From Polaromonas glacialis (GTDB lineage Bacteria > Pseudomonadota > Gammaproteobacteria > Burkholderiales > Burkholderiaceae_C), in assembly GCF_000709345.1 (NCBI RefSeq), contig NZ_KL448323.1, positions 1,016,242-1,080,241 on the forward strand: DNA of 64,000 bases, read 5' to 3'. Under the pieces are notes generated by a model that had not been told where the DNA came from, ran no database searches, and saw only the letters and a program-made list of their open reading frames with translations. The position numbers and the translations under genes are program-made. Shown here in pieces: positions 1 to 10,148 of the stretch. The first letter of the stretch is position 1. Each line of letters begins with the position of its first letter.

Positions 1-1
1 G

Positions 2-846
<845 letters not shown>

Positions 847-874
847 TTTTCACCCTATTGAAGCAAAGCATTGC

Positions 875-1741
875 ATGACCCCTATCACTGTCAAAATCTC
901 AAGCGCCGAGGGCAAAAAAGATGTCCAAAAACTGCAGCGCGCCATCATTGACGGGCTCGAAGATGTCAAGGCGCAAGACATCCAGGTGTTTGATACCGAG
1001 CACATCACGTCGCTGTTCGAGCGCGTGATCGTTGCGTCGGGAACGTCCAACCGCCAGACCAAGGCGCTTGCCGCCAGCGTGCGCGACGCCGTGCGGGATG
1101 CCGGTTTTGCCAAGCCACGCATTGAGGGCGAGGACAACGGCGAGTGGATCATCGTTGACTGCGGCGCGGCGGTCGCGCACATCATGCAGCCGACGATTCG
1201 CCAGTACTACAACCTGGAAGAACTCTGGGGCGACAAGCCCATCAAGCTCAAGCTTGGAGCCCCGGCGCCGCTGCCAAAAGCCGCCAAGGCCGAAGCGAAG
1301 GCAGAAGTCAAGCCTGCCCGGTCACGTGCTGCGGCTGGCGGCAAATCGAAAACTACTCCCAAGCCGTCCAAGGCAGCTAAAAGTCCTAGCGACGAGAACC
1401 TGCCAGACGCCATAACGTTCGCACGAACCGATGACGGCACTTATGTGGGCCGCGTTGGCAAGACGCATGATTGGACGGCCAAGCGCAATGCAACGGCACC
1501 GGCTGCAGAACCTGAAGCCAAGCCGGTCAAGGCACGCAAGCCAGCCGCCAGGGTGGCTTCGGCCGAGTCAAAGCCGGTGGCGACAAAGGCAGCCGTAAAA
1601 AAGGTGGTCGTCAAGACACCGGTTGTGAAAACCCCTGTGGCTAAAAAAGTCGCCGCCCAGCAGGCTGTGGTCAAGACAGCTGCCAAAAAGCCTGCACCCA
1701 GAAAGCCTGCTGCGAAGAAAACCACACCCCGGAGCGAATGA
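875..1741 (+). CDS. rsfS: Ribosomal silencing factor RsfS with a long Ala/Lys-rich tail
   Basis: Residues 1 to about 125 are a complete RsfS/YbeB domain: [31 protein letters not shown] and [19 protein letters not shown] are family signatures. RsfS binds ribosomal protein uL14 and blocks subunit joining in starvation. The family is usually 105-130 aa, but this protein is 288 aa: the extra 160 residues are low-complexity and rich in Ala, Lys, Pro and Val, with repeated AKPA/KTPV-type blocks like histone H1-like tails. ATG 875 was chosen because the domain starts there; an upstream in-frame extension from 803 would overlap nadD. The stop overlaps the rlmH start (ATGA). Confidence 0.9.
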   Translation: MTPITVKISSAEGKKDVQKLQRAIIDGLEDVKAQDIQVFDTEHITSLFERVIVASGTSNRQTKALAASVRDAVRDAGFAKPRIEGEDNGEWIIVDCGAAVAHIMQPTIRQYYNLEELWGDKPIKLKLGAPAPLPKAAKAEAKAEVKPARSRAAAGGKSKTTPKPSKAAKSPSDENLPDAITFARTDDGTYVGRVGKTHDWTAKRNATAPAAEPEAKPVKARKPAARVASAESKPVATKAAVKKVVVKTPVVKTPVAKKVAAQQAVVKTAAKKPAPRKPAAKKTTPRSE

Positions 1742-2205
1742 GGCTGACCATCGTAGCCGTCGGCCAGAAGGTGCCCGATTGGGCCCAGACAGCTTACGAC
1801 GACTATGCCAAACGCTTTCCTCCAGAATTGAAGGTTGAGCTAAAGGCCGTCAAGACCGAACCGAGGGGGTCCAAAACGCTGGAAAACCTGCTTGCGGCGG
1901 AGCGCAGCCGCATTGAGGGCGCCATTGCCAGAGGCTGCCGGATCGTGGCACTGGATGAGCGCGGAACGGCCGTGACCACCATGGCGCTGGCGGAGAATCT
2001 CAAAAACTGGCAGCTTTCCGGCGACGATGTGGCCATCGTGATCGGCGGGCCCGATGGTCTGGATGCCGGCTTCAAGCAGTCCGCCCATCAGCGAATTCGC
2101 CTTTCCGACCTGACCCTGCCGCATGCCATGGTGCGCGTATTGCTGATCGAGCAGCTTTACCGCGCCTGGAGCATCACCATCAATCATCCGTATCATCGCG
2201 AGTAG
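1738..2205 (+). CDS. rlmH: 23S rRNA (pseudouridine1915-N3)-methyltransferase
   Basis: A SPOUT-fold enzyme that uses S-adenosylmethionine to methylate pseudouridine 1915 in helix 69 of 23S rRNA on the assembled 70S ribosome. The protein starts [17 protein letters not shown], has VALDERG, and carries [11 protein letters not shown], the knot region that binds SAM. The C-terminal [18 protein letters not shown] and HPYHRE are typical. At 155 aa it is full length. The ATG overlaps the rsfS stop, so translation of two ribosome-acting proteins is coupled. Confidence 0.97.
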   Translation: MRLTIVAVGQKVPDWAQTAYDDYAKRFPPELKVELKAVKTEPRGSKTLENLLAAERSRIEGAIARGCRIVALDERGTAVTTMALAENLKNWQLSGDDVAIVIGGPDGLDAGFKQSAHQRIRLSDLTLPHAMVRVLLIEQLYRAWSITINHPYHRE

Positions 2206-2225
2206 TTTTTTCAGGCGTGCCCAGC

Positions 2226-2828
2226 ATGGTGGAGTTTGTTTATCTGGCCTCCCAAAGCCCCAGGCGGCGCCAGTTGCTGGAACAACTGGGCGTTCGGTAT
2301 GAACTGCTGCTGCCCGACGCAGATGAAGATGCTGAAGCGCTGGAAGCCGCCTTTGAAAACGAGGCGCCAGCACGCTACGTGAAGCGGGTGACAGGCCTCA
2401 AGCTCGATGCCGCTTCAGCGCGCCTGGCCCGGCGCCAACTGCAGCCAGCGCCCATCCTGTGCTCTGACACCACCGTGGCCCTTGGGCGAACCATTTACGG
2501 CAAACCTGACGACGCCCGTCATGCCGAGCGAATGTTGTCTGCGCTTTCTGGCACAACGCACCGGGTTCTGACGGCGGTAAATATCCAGCACGGCCAGCAG
2601 CGTTTTGGTGCGCTCAGTAGTTCGAGGGTGAGCTTCGAGCCCATGACTGCCGACCAGATCAGCCGCTATGTAGCCACCGGTGAACCTCTGGGCAAGGCGG
2701 GCGCCTATGCCATACAGGGCAGGGTGTCCATGCATATCACACGGATCAACGGCAGCTACAGTGGCATCATGGGGTTGCCATTATGGGAAACAGCCTCGCT
2801 GCTTCGGGCTGCCGGACTTGATATTTAG
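2226..2828 (+). CDS. maf: Maf-family nucleoside triphosphate pyrophosphatase
   Basis: Hydrolyses non-canonical or pyrimidine nucleoside triphosphates to monophosphates, a house-cleaning role. It opens VYLASQSPRRRQLLEQLG, the Maf SxSPRRxxLL motif, and has ILCSDTTVAL and GKAGAYAIQG further on. SDTTVAL and GxAGAYAIQG fit the YhdE-type dTTP/UTP pyrophosphatase better than the YceF type, but this is not certain. I start at ATG 2226; a GTG at 2217 in the same frame is possible. It lies 20 bp after rlmH in the same operon. Confidence 0.93.
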   Translation: MVEFVYLASQSPRRRQLLEQLGVRYELLLPDADEDAEALEAAFENEAPARYVKRVTGLKLDAASARLARRQLQPAPILCSDTTVALGRTIYGKPDDARHAERMLSALSGTTHRVLTAVNIQHGQQRFGALSSSRVSFEPMTADQISRYVATGEPLGKAGAYAIQGRVSMHITRINGSYSGIMGLPLWETASLLRAAGLDI

Positions 2829-2846
2829 CCTTACTTTCTGAGAACA

Positions 2847-4346
2847 ATGCAACAAGAAATCCTGATTAACTGGTCGCCACAAGAGACACGCGTTGCCGTC
2901 GTGGAGCATGCTGCTGTGCAGGAACTGCAGGTGGAGCGGACGCTTGAGCGTGGCCTGGTCGGCAACGTCTATCTTGGCAAGGTGGTCCGTGTGCTGCCGG
3001 GAATGCAGTCTGCGTTTATCGACATCGGCCTGGACCGCGCTGCATTTTTGCATGTTGCCGACTTGATGAGCAGCATCAACAGCCGCCATGCCGAGCCCGA
3101 ATCGCTTTCCGGTGGCACCGCCGTGGTGCAGGCAAGCCCATCGTTACAGCCAATCGAGAAGCAACTGTTTGAAGGACAGGCACTGATGGTGCAGGTTCTA
3201 AAAGACCCGATGGGCACCAAAGGCGCAAGGTTGACGGCGCAGATCAGCATTGCGGGCCGCTTGTTGGTCTTTTTACCCCAGGACAACCACATTGGTGTTT
3301 CGCAAAAAATTCCGCCTCGCCAGCGCGAAGAGTTGCGTCAACGGGTCCAGTCTTTGGTCTCCGACATGGGGGGAGGATTTATTCTTCGCACCAATGGCGA
3401 GGATGCAACTGACATTGAACTGGCTGAAGACATTGCCTATTTGCGCAAAACCTGGCTTCGCATCAAGCAGGCTTCCTTGCGTTTGCCGGCGGCGTCTGTT
3501 TTGCATCAGGATTTGAGCCTGTTGCAGCGTGTATTGCGCGACATGGCGCTGGAAAACACACAGACTATTCGCATCGATTCGCGTGAACAGTTTGAAAAAC
3601 TCAAAGCGTTTGCCCTGGAGTTCATGCCCTCAACTGTCCCCAAGCTGCAGCTTTACAGTGGTGAGAGGCCTATTTTTGACTTGTTCAACATCGACGAGGA
3701 AATTGCAAAAGCGCTGGGCCGCCGGGTGGACCTCAAGTCCGGTGGCTATCTGGTCGTTGACCAGACGGAAGCGTTGACGACGGTTGACGTGAACACCGGG
3801 GGATTTGTTGGCGTCCGCAACTTCGACGAAACCATCTACAAAACCAATTTGGAGGCAGCCCAGGCCATTGCGCGACAGCTTCGTCTGCGCAATCTCGGAG
3901 GTATCGTGATTGTCGATTTCATCGACATGAGCAAAGAAAGCCACCGCGATGCCGTATTGGCTGAATTCAAAAGACAACTGGAGCGCGATCGCATCAAAAC
4001 CGCTGTGAATGGATTTTCAGCATTGGGATTGCTTGAAATGACACGCAAGCGAACCCGGGAGTCATTGGCGCGTCAGTTGTGCGAACCTTGCAACGCCTGT
4101 AGTGGAAAAGGCATTGTCAAAACGGCTCGCAGCGTAACCTACGACATCCTGCGTGAAATCTTGCGTGAAGCACGCCAGTTCAATCCACGGGAATTCAGAA
4201 TTGTGGCTTCGCCCAAAGTGATCGAGTTGTTTTTGGACGAGGAAAGCCAGCATCTTGCAAGTCTGAGCGACTTTATTAGTAAACCGATTTCTCTGCAGGC
4301 CGAAGCGGTGATGGCCCAAGAGCAATACGACATCGTATTGCTTTGA
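2847..4346 (+). CDS. rng: Ribonuclease G
   Basis: A 499-residue RNase E/G family endoribonuclease without the long C-terminal scaffold of RNase E, so RNase G. The S1-like domain lies at about residues 35-120 (GNVYLGKVVRVLPGMQSAFIDIG), and the catalytic DNase I-like region carries TVDVNTGGFVGVRN and IVIVDFIDM, whose aspartates bind Mg2+. CEPCNACSGKG near residue 412 supplies the zinc-link cysteines. It matures the 5' end of 16S rRNA and cuts mRNAs. Last gene of the hemF-nadD-rsfS-rlmH-maf-rng group. Confidence 0.96.
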   Translation: MQQEILINWSPQETRVAVVEHAAVQELQVERTLERGLVGNVYLGKVVRVLPGMQSAFIDIGLDRAAFLHVADLMSSINSRHAEPESLSGGTAVVQASPSLQPIEKQLFEGQALMVQVLKDPMGTKGARLTAQISIAGRLLVFLPQDNHIGVSQKIPPRQREELRQRVQSLVSDMGGGFILRTNGEDATDIELAEDIAYLRKTWLRIKQASLRLPAASVLHQDLSLLQRVLRDMALENTQTIRIDSREQFEKLKAFALEFMPSTVPKLQLYSGERPIFDLFNIDEEIAKALGRRVDLKSGGYLVVDQTEALTTVDVNTGGFVGVRNFDETIYKTNLEAAQAIARQLRLRNLGGIVIVDFIDMSKESHRDAVLAEFKRQLERDRIKTAVNGFSALGLLEMTRKRTRESLARQLCEPCNACSGKGIVKTARSVTYDILREILREARQFNPREFRIVASPKVIELFLDEESQHLASLSDFISKPISLQAEAVMAQEQYDIVLL

Positions 4347-4462
4347 TCCCCGGCGATTCACCGCAAAAACGCAGTCGGACCTTGTCCATCTGAGGCCTGC
4401 GCTTTAAACGCCAACCCTGCGGGTGCATGGCGCAGTTCTCGCCTCCAACTCGTGGCTGCCGG

Positions 4463-6352
4463 TCATCGCGCCGTGTATTGCGGCAGCAACGCATCGGCCT
4501 GGCGTTGCTCCAGCGGCAGCGGTTCGCCGTGCAACCGGGCTGCCAGTAGTTCGCCACACAAGGCCGCGAAGGTCAGGCCGCGCGAACCCATGCCGCTGCA
4601 CACCCACGCATCGGGGAGACCGTCGAGCAGGCCGAGCGAAGGCAGGCGGCTGGGCGTGGCGCAGCGAATGCCGGCCCAGCCCTGCACCTGTCCGTTTTCA
4701 AATTGAGGCGTCAGCGCCTGCGCGGCGGCGGGCAGCAGCGTCTTCAACTTGCTGAAATTGTGCTGTTCGTCCTCGGGCCGGAGTTCGGTGCTGGTGTTGT
4801 CGCGCTCGAAACTGGAGCCGGCAACCCAGGCCAGTCCTTGTGCCAGCGCAACGGCCGGCACCAGGCTGCCGTGGCCATTGACCGGGAAAACCGGCATAAC
4901 TTTTTCGGTGTCCGGCGCATGCATGCCCCACGAGGCCTGGCCGCGAATGGCTTGCAAGGCCAGCGGATTGCCCAAGCCCGCCGACTCGGCCAGGAGGCGG
5001 CTGGCGTATCCCGCCGCCACCACCACCAGCTCGGCGCTGGCCAGTTCCCGGCCAACGTCATCGCACACCTGCCAGCCATTGGCTTGTCGCACCAACTGGC
5101 TGACGGCCACGTTGCCGCGCCATGCCACGCCCGGTGTTGCCAGCCAGGCCCGGACCAGGCGGGCAGGCTTGATCCAGCCTGCCCGCGCATGCCACAGTGC
5201 CGGAGTGTCGGGCGGCAGGCCGCAGTGTTCTAGCTGTTCGGGCGTTGCCAAGCCGGTCCAGTCGCCGGCCGCATCGGCCAGCGCCTCTCCGGGACGCCAC
5301 GCGGCAGGCAACTGGCGCGAATGTTCGACGCAATGCTCCAGCACACCGGTCGGCCGCCAGTCGAGACCGCTTTCAAGCAGGCTGCCGGCCTGCTGCAGCA
5401 TCGCCCGGATGCCGCTGCGCGACAGGCGCGACAGCAAACTGTCGTCGGGTGACACATGCGGCGCCAGCACACCGGCCAGCAAGCCCGACGCGCCGGCTGC
5501 AGGCGTGCTGGCGGCGTCCAGCACCGTGACCTGCCAGCCGCGCCGCGCCAGGCTGGCCGCCACGGCGGCGCCGGCCAGGCCCGAGCCAATCACAATGCAG
5601 CGTGCCGCTTGTGTTCGGGCTGCTGCGGGCCGGGATTTTTTGGGTTCCCACGCGGGCTGGTATTGCCCCTTCAGGTTGTCGCGTTTGGGCGGTACGCCGG
5701 GGACTTTTTTTACGATAAAGCCGCATTGCACCAGCGCGTCGCGCACGCTGCGCGCACTCGTCCAGGTGGCGATGCGCGTGCCCCGGCGGCAGCAGCGCGC
5801 CACCGCTTTAAAGGTAGGCACATCCCAGATGTCAGGGTTGCGCTGCGGGCTGAAGCCGTCGAGGTAGACCGAATCGGCTTCAAATTTGGTTTCGCGCAGC
5901 ATCGCCTTGGCGTCGCCGATGCACAGCGTGAGCAGCACCTGCCCGCCCTCGAACACCAGCCGGTGAACGCCGGGCAGCAGGCCCCAGAACTGGTCTTTCA
6001 AGGCCTGCGCGAGCGGAACCAATTCGGGGTGGGTCAGGGCGCTGCGAAACACATCGTCGGCGCTGGCCGGATACGCCTCGGTCGAGACGAAATGCAGCAG
6101 GCGAGGGCGCTGCGGGTCGGCTTTCCATGCCGCCCAGGTGACCAAAAAATTCAGCCCCAGGCCAAAGCCGGTTTCCAGCACGCACCATTGCGGCTGGCCG
6201 GCCCAGGCTTGCGGCAGGCCGCAGCCCTTGAGGAACACTTCACGCGCCTGCTCCAGTCCGCCCCCTTCGCTGCGGTAGCGGTCGCCAAAGCGCGGGTTGT
6301 AGGGGCTGCCGCCTGCCGTGCCATCTTCCAGCCATTCAATGCGCTCGGGCAT
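4463..6352 (-). CDS. mnmC: Bifunctional tRNA 5-(methyl)aminomethyl-2-thiouridine biosynthesis protein
   Basis: Completes the mnm5s2U34 modification of tRNAs: the C-terminal oxidase uses FAD to remove the carboxymethyl group from cmnm5s2U, and the N-terminal methyltransferase methylates the resulting amine. The methyltransferase domain spans about residues 1-240 (VLETGFGLGLNFLVTW binds SAM; YLDGFSPQRNPDIW is characteristic). The oxidase domain follows from about 250, with the Rossmann dinucleotide motif IVIGSGLAGAAVAASLARRG and a C-terminal GMGSRGLTFAALCGELLA. At 629 aa both domains are full length. It lies 9 bp after yggX and is convergent with rng. Confidence 0.96.
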   Translation of the reverse strand: MPERIEWLEDGTAGGSPYNPRFGDRYRSEGGGLEQAREVFLKGCGLPQAWAGQPQWCVLETGFGLGLNFLVTWAAWKADPQRPRLLHFVSTEAYPASADDVFRSALTHPELVPLAQALKDQFWGLLPGVHRLVFEGGQVLLTLCIGDAKAMLRETKFEADSVYLDGFSPQRNPDIWDVPTFKAVARCCRRGTRIATWTSARSVRDALVQCGFIVKKVPGVPPKRDNLKGQYQPAWEPKKSRPAAARTQAARCIVIGSGLAGAAVAASLARRGWQVTVLDAASTPAAGASGLLAGVLAPHVSPDDSLLSRLSRSGIRAMLQQAGSLLESGLDWRPTGVLEHCVEHSRQLPAAWRPGEALADAAGDWTGLATPEQLEHCGLPPDTPALWHARAGWIKPARLVRAWLATPGVAWRGNVAVSQLVRQANGWQVCDDVGRELASAELVVVAAGYASRLLAESAGLGNPLALQAIRGQASWGMHAPDTEKVMPVFPVNGHGSLVPAVALAQGLAWVAGSSFERDNTSTELRPEDEQHNFSKLKTLLPAAAQALTPQFENGQVQGWAGIRCATPSRLPSLGLLDGLPDAWVCSGMGSRGLTFAALCGELLAARLHGEPLPLEQRQADALLPQYTAR

Positions 6353-6361
6353 CCGCAGCGC

Positions 6362-6643
6362 TCAGGCGCCGGGAGGCGTTGGTGGAACGTAGCCCTGCAC
6401 CGCATCGGCGCCGTCGCCGAAGAAGTGCTTTTCCATTTGCCGCGCCAGGTACTGGCGGGCTCTGGCGTCGGCCAGGTTGAGCCGGTTTTCATTGACCAGC
6501 ATGGTTTGCTGCTTCATCCAGTCGGCCCAGGCCTGCTTGCTGACTTCTTCATAAATTCGCTTGCCCAGCGGGCCGGGGTACGGTGGAAAATCGAGACCTT
6601 CGGCTTCCTTGCCGAGCTTGATGCAATTGACGAGACGTGCCAT
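6362..6643 (-). CDS. yggX: Probable Fe(2+)-trafficking protein / oxidative damage protection protein YggX
   Basis: A 93-residue protein starting [19 protein letters not shown], the conserved YggX opening with its single cysteine (Cys7), followed by [19 protein letters not shown] and [21 protein letters not shown]. YggX protects iron-sulfur clusters and is linked to labile iron handling. I chose the ATG at 6643 because the family starts there; the longer open frame to 6781 has no family match. It is probably in one transcript with mnmC. Confidence 0.95.
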   Translation of the reverse strand: MARLVNCIKLGKEAEGLDFPPYPGPLGKRIYEEVSKQAWADWMKQQTMLVNENRLNLADARARQYLARQMEKHFFGDGADAVQGYVPPTPPGA

Positions 6644-7072
6644 GTGAGAAGTTCTTTCTAGCTTTTGAAGATGGAGGGGGTTTTTTTGAATAAAAGGATT
6701 TTTTATTCTTCTTGAACAGGAGTGCTTGTATCCGGTACCCATTTTGTCCGCATTCGGCGGCATTTCTGAAACACGGCGCAAACCATGAGGTGCGGCGCCA
6801 CTTTATCAAGCTTTCCGGGCAGGCCGCCACGCCTTGCTGTACGGCGCAAAGGCAGCCTGAAAGACCGCGTTGCAAATCAGGATAGTGACGTCATCTGGAT
6901 TTAACGGTAAAATACGGCTCCAACCCACGACAGGCAAGCGTGAAAAGCTATTAAAAATATAGCGATAACGTTTGTCGGGCCGGGCTTTCAGTGGCCTGGC
7001 AGCCGATCCAACCCTGGTGACGCCGACTGGCAAAGTGCTTGAATTTGGGGAAGGAACCCCCAGATTTGTTAC
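6644..7072. other. Intergenic region between divergent genes yggX and a hypothetical gene
   Basis: 429 bp without a convincing gene. It includes an A/T-rich tract just upstream of yggX and one copy of the dispersed repeat at 6947-6963. Promoters for both directions should be here, but I could not assign -35/-10 boxes with confidence. Confidence 0.6.
6947..6963. repeat. Dispersed short palindromic repeat
   Basis: Core GCTATTAAAAATATAGC with inverted GCTAT/ATAGC arms. One of nine related copies in the window; intergenic. Confidence 0.6.
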
Positions 7073-7450
7073 ATGAACGCCACCAAACCATACGCCCGTA
7101 AAACCGATCTGACTGTGACCCATGTGCTCGCCCAATTGCTTGAGCGCCTGGAGCGCAGTGCGGTGCCTGTCGGCGCCGAGCAGTACCGATCGGTCGTGCA
7201 GCATCTGGTCAGCGAGCTGGGTGAAGTCGAGCCGGGAACGGCGCTCGGCGCCTTGCTCGACAGCCATCCAGCCGCCGCCGAACTGTACGAGAACGTCAAT
7301 TACCAGCATGCCGGGCTTTGCCGCTCGGCGCTGGACGCTTCGCTTGCTGCGGAGCAACAAGCCAAAGAGGTTCTGGACCGCGCAATGTGCCGGGCCATGA
7401 ACCGCTCCAACCCATCACACAAGGAAGACCCCACCCATGGCAAGAGCTGA
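7073..7450 (+). CDS. Hypothetical protein
   Basis: 125 aa, no recognised domain. The sequence reads as a predicted mostly helical protein (VTHVLAQLLERLERSAVPVGAEQYR, then ALGALLDSHPAAAELYENVNYQHAGLC), with no signal peptide and no membrane segment. Its 3' end overlaps the next gene by 14 bp, which suggests a two-gene operon. It looks like a real gene from its coherent codon use and the overlap, but I cannot give a function. Confidence 0.65.
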   Translation: MNATKPYARKTDLTVTHVLAQLLERLERSAVPVGAEQYRSVVQHLVSELGEVEPGTALGALLDSHPAAAELYENVNYQHAGLCRSALDASLAAEQQAKEVLDRAMCRAMNRSNPSHKEDPTHGKS

Positions 7451-7712
7451 CGCAAAAACCGCCGTACTCGCAGACGGCCTGCGCTACAAATCCAAAGTTT
7501 CGGGTTCGCCCTTTGCGGCCACCACGTCGTTTGGCGCGGCCACCATGTCGTGCTTCATGTGCGGCAAGCACCGCGCCCGCTCCTTGATGGGCACCCGCAA
7601 GGTGCTGGGCAAGTCCCAGGCCGTATGCTCGCCATCCTGCAAGGGGCTCGATGAAGCGCTTGAGGCCGCTGCCGCTGCCTCGGCTGCCGCAGCCGCCGCG
7701 TCTGCCGCCTGA
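7437..7712 (+). CDS. Hypothetical protein with a possible cysteine cluster and an alanine-rich end
   Basis: 91 aa. The middle carries CFMCGKHRARS and then VCSPSC, a CxxC...CxxxC arrangement that could hold a metal ion. The end is a run of alanines with a few serines. The gene overlaps the previous one by 14 bp. I do not recognise the family; a small zinc-binding cytoplasmic protein is the only inference the sequence allows. Confidence 0.6.
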   Translation: MARADAKTAVLADGLRYKSKVSGSPFAATTSFGAATMSCFMCGKHRARSLMGTRKVLGKSQAVCSPSCKGLDEALEAAAAASAAAAAASAA

Positions 7713-7861
7713 GGCCTTACGCGTTCGTCGGAATGGCCCGCGAGGGTTCGCTGGCTTGACCCAGCCTTGATTTTCGGGTGCCGGGAAGCGCATAGTGTGC
7801 TGCCGGGCATACCGAAATTCCTGGCAACCATTGGCAAGAGACATCGAAAGGGAAACCCGTC

Positions 7862-8413
7862 ATGAATCCCCATTCCAGAACAGTCTCCGTGTTGCAGCCT
7901 GACGAGGCCACCGACCACATTCGCGGTCCCGCGTCCGCGCCGGTCACGCTGATTGAATATGGCGACTTCGAGTGTCCGGCCTGTTGCCAGGCCTACGGCG
8001 CGGTGAACATCCTGCGGGCGCATTTTGGCGACCAGTTGCGCTTCGTGTTTCGCCATTTTCCCCTGCGTGAAGTGCATCCGCATGCCGAACTGGCTGCGGA
8101 AGCGTCGGAGGCGACCGGCGCGCAAGGCAAGTTCTGGCCGATGTACGACCTGCTGTTCAGCCATGCGCAGCACCTGAAGGAAAAGCACCTGCTCGACCAT
8201 GCCGCCCAGATTGGCCTGGACATGGCACGCTGGCGCAATGAAATGGCCGACCATGTCTATCTCCAGCGGGTGCAGGAGCATGTGCTGGGCGGCCGGCACC
8301 TGGGCGTGCGCTCGACGCCGGCGTTTTACGTCAACGGCGTGTTCACCGATGTGTCTTTCGGCCTGCAGCACCTGCATGACGCGGTTGACAAGGCATTGCT
8401 GCAGCGCGGCTGA
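7862..8413 (+). CDS. DsbA-family thioredoxin-fold oxidoreductase, cytoplasmic
   Basis: 183 aa. PVTLIEYGDFECPACCQAYG places a CPAC redox pair (with a third adjacent Cys) at the start of the first helix of a thioredoxin fold, and VRSTPAFYVNG is the cis-proline loop (TP) near the C-terminus, as in the Thioredoxin_4 / DsbA-like group. No signal peptide is present, so it should act in the cytoplasm, unlike DsbA. The helical insert between the motifs (FWPMYDLLFSHAQHL) is typical of this group. The substrate is not evident. It stands alone between hypothetical genes. Confidence 0.85.
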   Translation: MNPHSRTVSVLQPDEATDHIRGPASAPVTLIEYGDFECPACCQAYGAVNILRAHFGDQLRFVFRHFPLREVHPHAELAAEASEATGAQGKFWPMYDLLFSHAQHLKEKHLLDHAAQIGLDMARWRNEMADHVYLQRVQEHVLGGRHLGVRSTPAFYVNGVFTDVSFGLQHLHDAVDKALLQRG

Positions 8414-8516
8414 ACCCGGCCGCCGTGAAGGCGCCACCGGTGGACGGATAATGGTCCGCTTCTGAGTCACGTCCGCAAGGGGTGAATCGCATCAAACCCC
8501 CCATTAGGACCATTCC

Positions 8517-8852
8517 GTGAGAAAAACATTCCTCCTCAACCTCGAAGGCAAGAACCGTGACCGCTTGGTCGAGGCCAGCAAGCACGACATCCGCAAGTAC
8601 GTCAAGCGCGAACGCAGCCGGGCCTTGCCTGCAGGCGTGGATTTCTGGGATTTCGACTGCAAGTTCGGCAGCGATGAAGCGACTGCGGCCGTGGTGCATT
8701 TCGCCACGCTCATGAACCTGATCGACACCGCCGTGCACGAAGGCGCCGAGCAGTTTTACGTCGAGGTCGTCACCAAACATGGCCACCGCAGCGCCCGGCC
8801 TCAGGCTGAGGGCGCCGAAGCCGCTTCCGGCGACGACGAAGACTTCGAATAA
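8517..8852 (+). CDS. Conserved hypothetical protein (DUF6172-like)
   Basis: 111 aa, beginning MRKTFLLNLEGKNRDRLVEASKHDIRKYVKRERSRALP and containing DFWDFDCKFGSDEATA, which I recall as the DUF6172 family of small proteobacterial proteins. The tail is acidic (DDEDFE). No function is known to me. It is followed by convergent rhlE after 24 bp. The call to the family is from memory of the sequence pattern, not a search. Confidence 0.75.
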   Translation: MRKTFLLNLEGKNRDRLVEASKHDIRKYVKRERSRALPAGVDFWDFDCKFGSDEATAAVVHFATLMNLIDTAVHEGAEQFYVEVVTKHGHRSARPQAEGAEAASGDDEDFE

Positions 8853-8876
8853 GCCCGAGCCTGGCGCCGCCAGGCT

Positions 8877-10148
8877 TTATGTGCCCTGCGCCGGTTTCAG
8901 CTGGCCGGCCGCTTCGCGCAGCTTGTCCTTCTTGCTCGGGCGCTTGCCCTTGATGCCGCCCACCGACAGCGGATCGGCGGCGTTGGGCTGGAGGACTTCA
9001 ACCGGCTCAAAGCCCGCGACCTGCTCGCGCGGCACGCTCAGTCGCTGGCGTTTTTCAATCAGCCTGAAATGCGCTTGGGTAGCGGCGCTGACAAAGCTGA
9101 TCGCCATGCCGCTTTCACCGGCCCGGCCGGTGCGGCCAATGCGGTGCGTGTAGTCGCTTGACGAGCGCGGCAAATCGTAGTTCACCACTACCGGCAGCTG
9201 AACAATATCCAGCCCTCGCGCGGCCACGTCGGTGGCGACCACCACCTGGACCCGCTTTTCCTTGAAGTCGAGCAACACCTGGCTGCGCTTGCCCTGGCTC
9301 AATTCGCCGTGGAAGGGCTCGGCCTCGATGTCGGCCTTGCGCAGCTTGTCGGCCACGATCTCGGCGGCATGTTTGGTGGCGACGAACACCAGCACCCGGC
9401 TCCATTTCTCGGTCTGCACCAGGTGGCGCAGCAACTGCGTGCGCCGGCTCGGATCAACTTCGATGGCGCGCTGCGCGATGTCGGGATCGGCCTGGGGCGC
9501 GGCCTGCGCCTCGATGCGCAAGGGGTCCTGCAGCATGCTGGCGGACAGCGCCTCGATGGCGGGGGGAAAGGTCGCCGAGAAAAAAAGGTTCTGGCGTTGC
9601 GCCGGCAGCAATTGCAGGATGCGGCCCAGTTCCTCGCCAAACCCGAGGTCGAGCAGCCGGTCGGCTTCATCGAGCACCAGGGTTTCGACGGCGTCCAGGG
9701 TCAGCGCATTGTGGTCGATCAGGTCGATCAGCCGGCCCGGCGTGGCGACGACGATGTCAGCGCCACCGCGCAGGTTCATCATCTGCGGATTGATAGACAC
9801 GCCGCCAAACACCACCGCGACCTTCATGCGTTGGGGCAAATACTTGGCCAGGCTGACGATGGCTTCGCCCACCTGGGCGGCGAGTTCACGCGTTGGCACC
9901 AGCACCAGGCCGCGAATGCGGCGCTTGGCGCCAATGGGCGATTCGGCCAGCCGGTGCAGCAAGGGCAGGGCGAACGCCGCTGTCTTGCCCGAGCCGGTCT
10001 GGGCCGAGGCCACGATGTCGCGGCCTTGCAAAATGGCCGGAATCGCCGCCGCCTGGACCGCCGTGGGCGCAAGGTAGGCCATTTCGGCAACCGCGCGCGA
10101 CAGGACGGGCAGCAGGGCCGGCGAAAAGCCGAGGGATGAAAATGGCAT
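8877..10148 (-). CDS. rhlE: DEAD-box ATP-dependent RNA helicase RhlE
   Basis: 423 aa with all DEAD-box motifs in order: the Q motif (PTAVQAAAIP), I AQTGSGKT, Ia PTRELAAQ, Ib TPGRL, II DEAD, III SAT, V ATDVAARGLD and VI HRIGRTGRAG. It unwinds short RNA duplexes using ATP, in ribosome assembly and RNA turnover. The N-terminus MPFSSLGFSPALLPVL and the short basic tail (KGKRPSKKDKLREA) fit RhlE rather than DbpA, SrmB or the longer DeaD. Monocistronic, convergent with the DUF6172-like gene. Confidence 0.93.
   Translation of the reverse strand: MPFSSLGFSPALLPVLSRAVAEMAYLAPTAVQAAAIPAILQGRDIVASAQTGSGKTAAFALPLLHRLAESPIGAKRRIRGLVLVPTRELAAQVGEAIVSLAKYLPQRMKVAVVFGGVSINPQMMNLRGGADIVVATPGRLIDLIDHNALTLDAVETLVLDEADRLLDLGFGEELGRILQLLPAQRQNLFFSATFPPAIEALSASMLQDPLRIEAQAAPQADPDIAQRAIEVDPSRRTQLLRHLVQTEKWSRVLVFVATKHAAEIVADKLRKADIEAEPFHGELSQGKRSQVLLDFKEKRVQVVVATDVAARGLDIVQLPVVVNYDLPRSSSDYTHRIGRTGRAGESGMAISFVSAATQAHFRLIEKRQRLSVPREQVAGFEPVEVLQPNAADPLSVGGIKGKRPSKKDKLREAAGQLKPAQGT

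Noticed and set aside
5456-6661. 401-residue plus-strand frame opposite mnmC
   Set aside because: GC-rich antisense frame; mnmC on the other strand has full family sequence.
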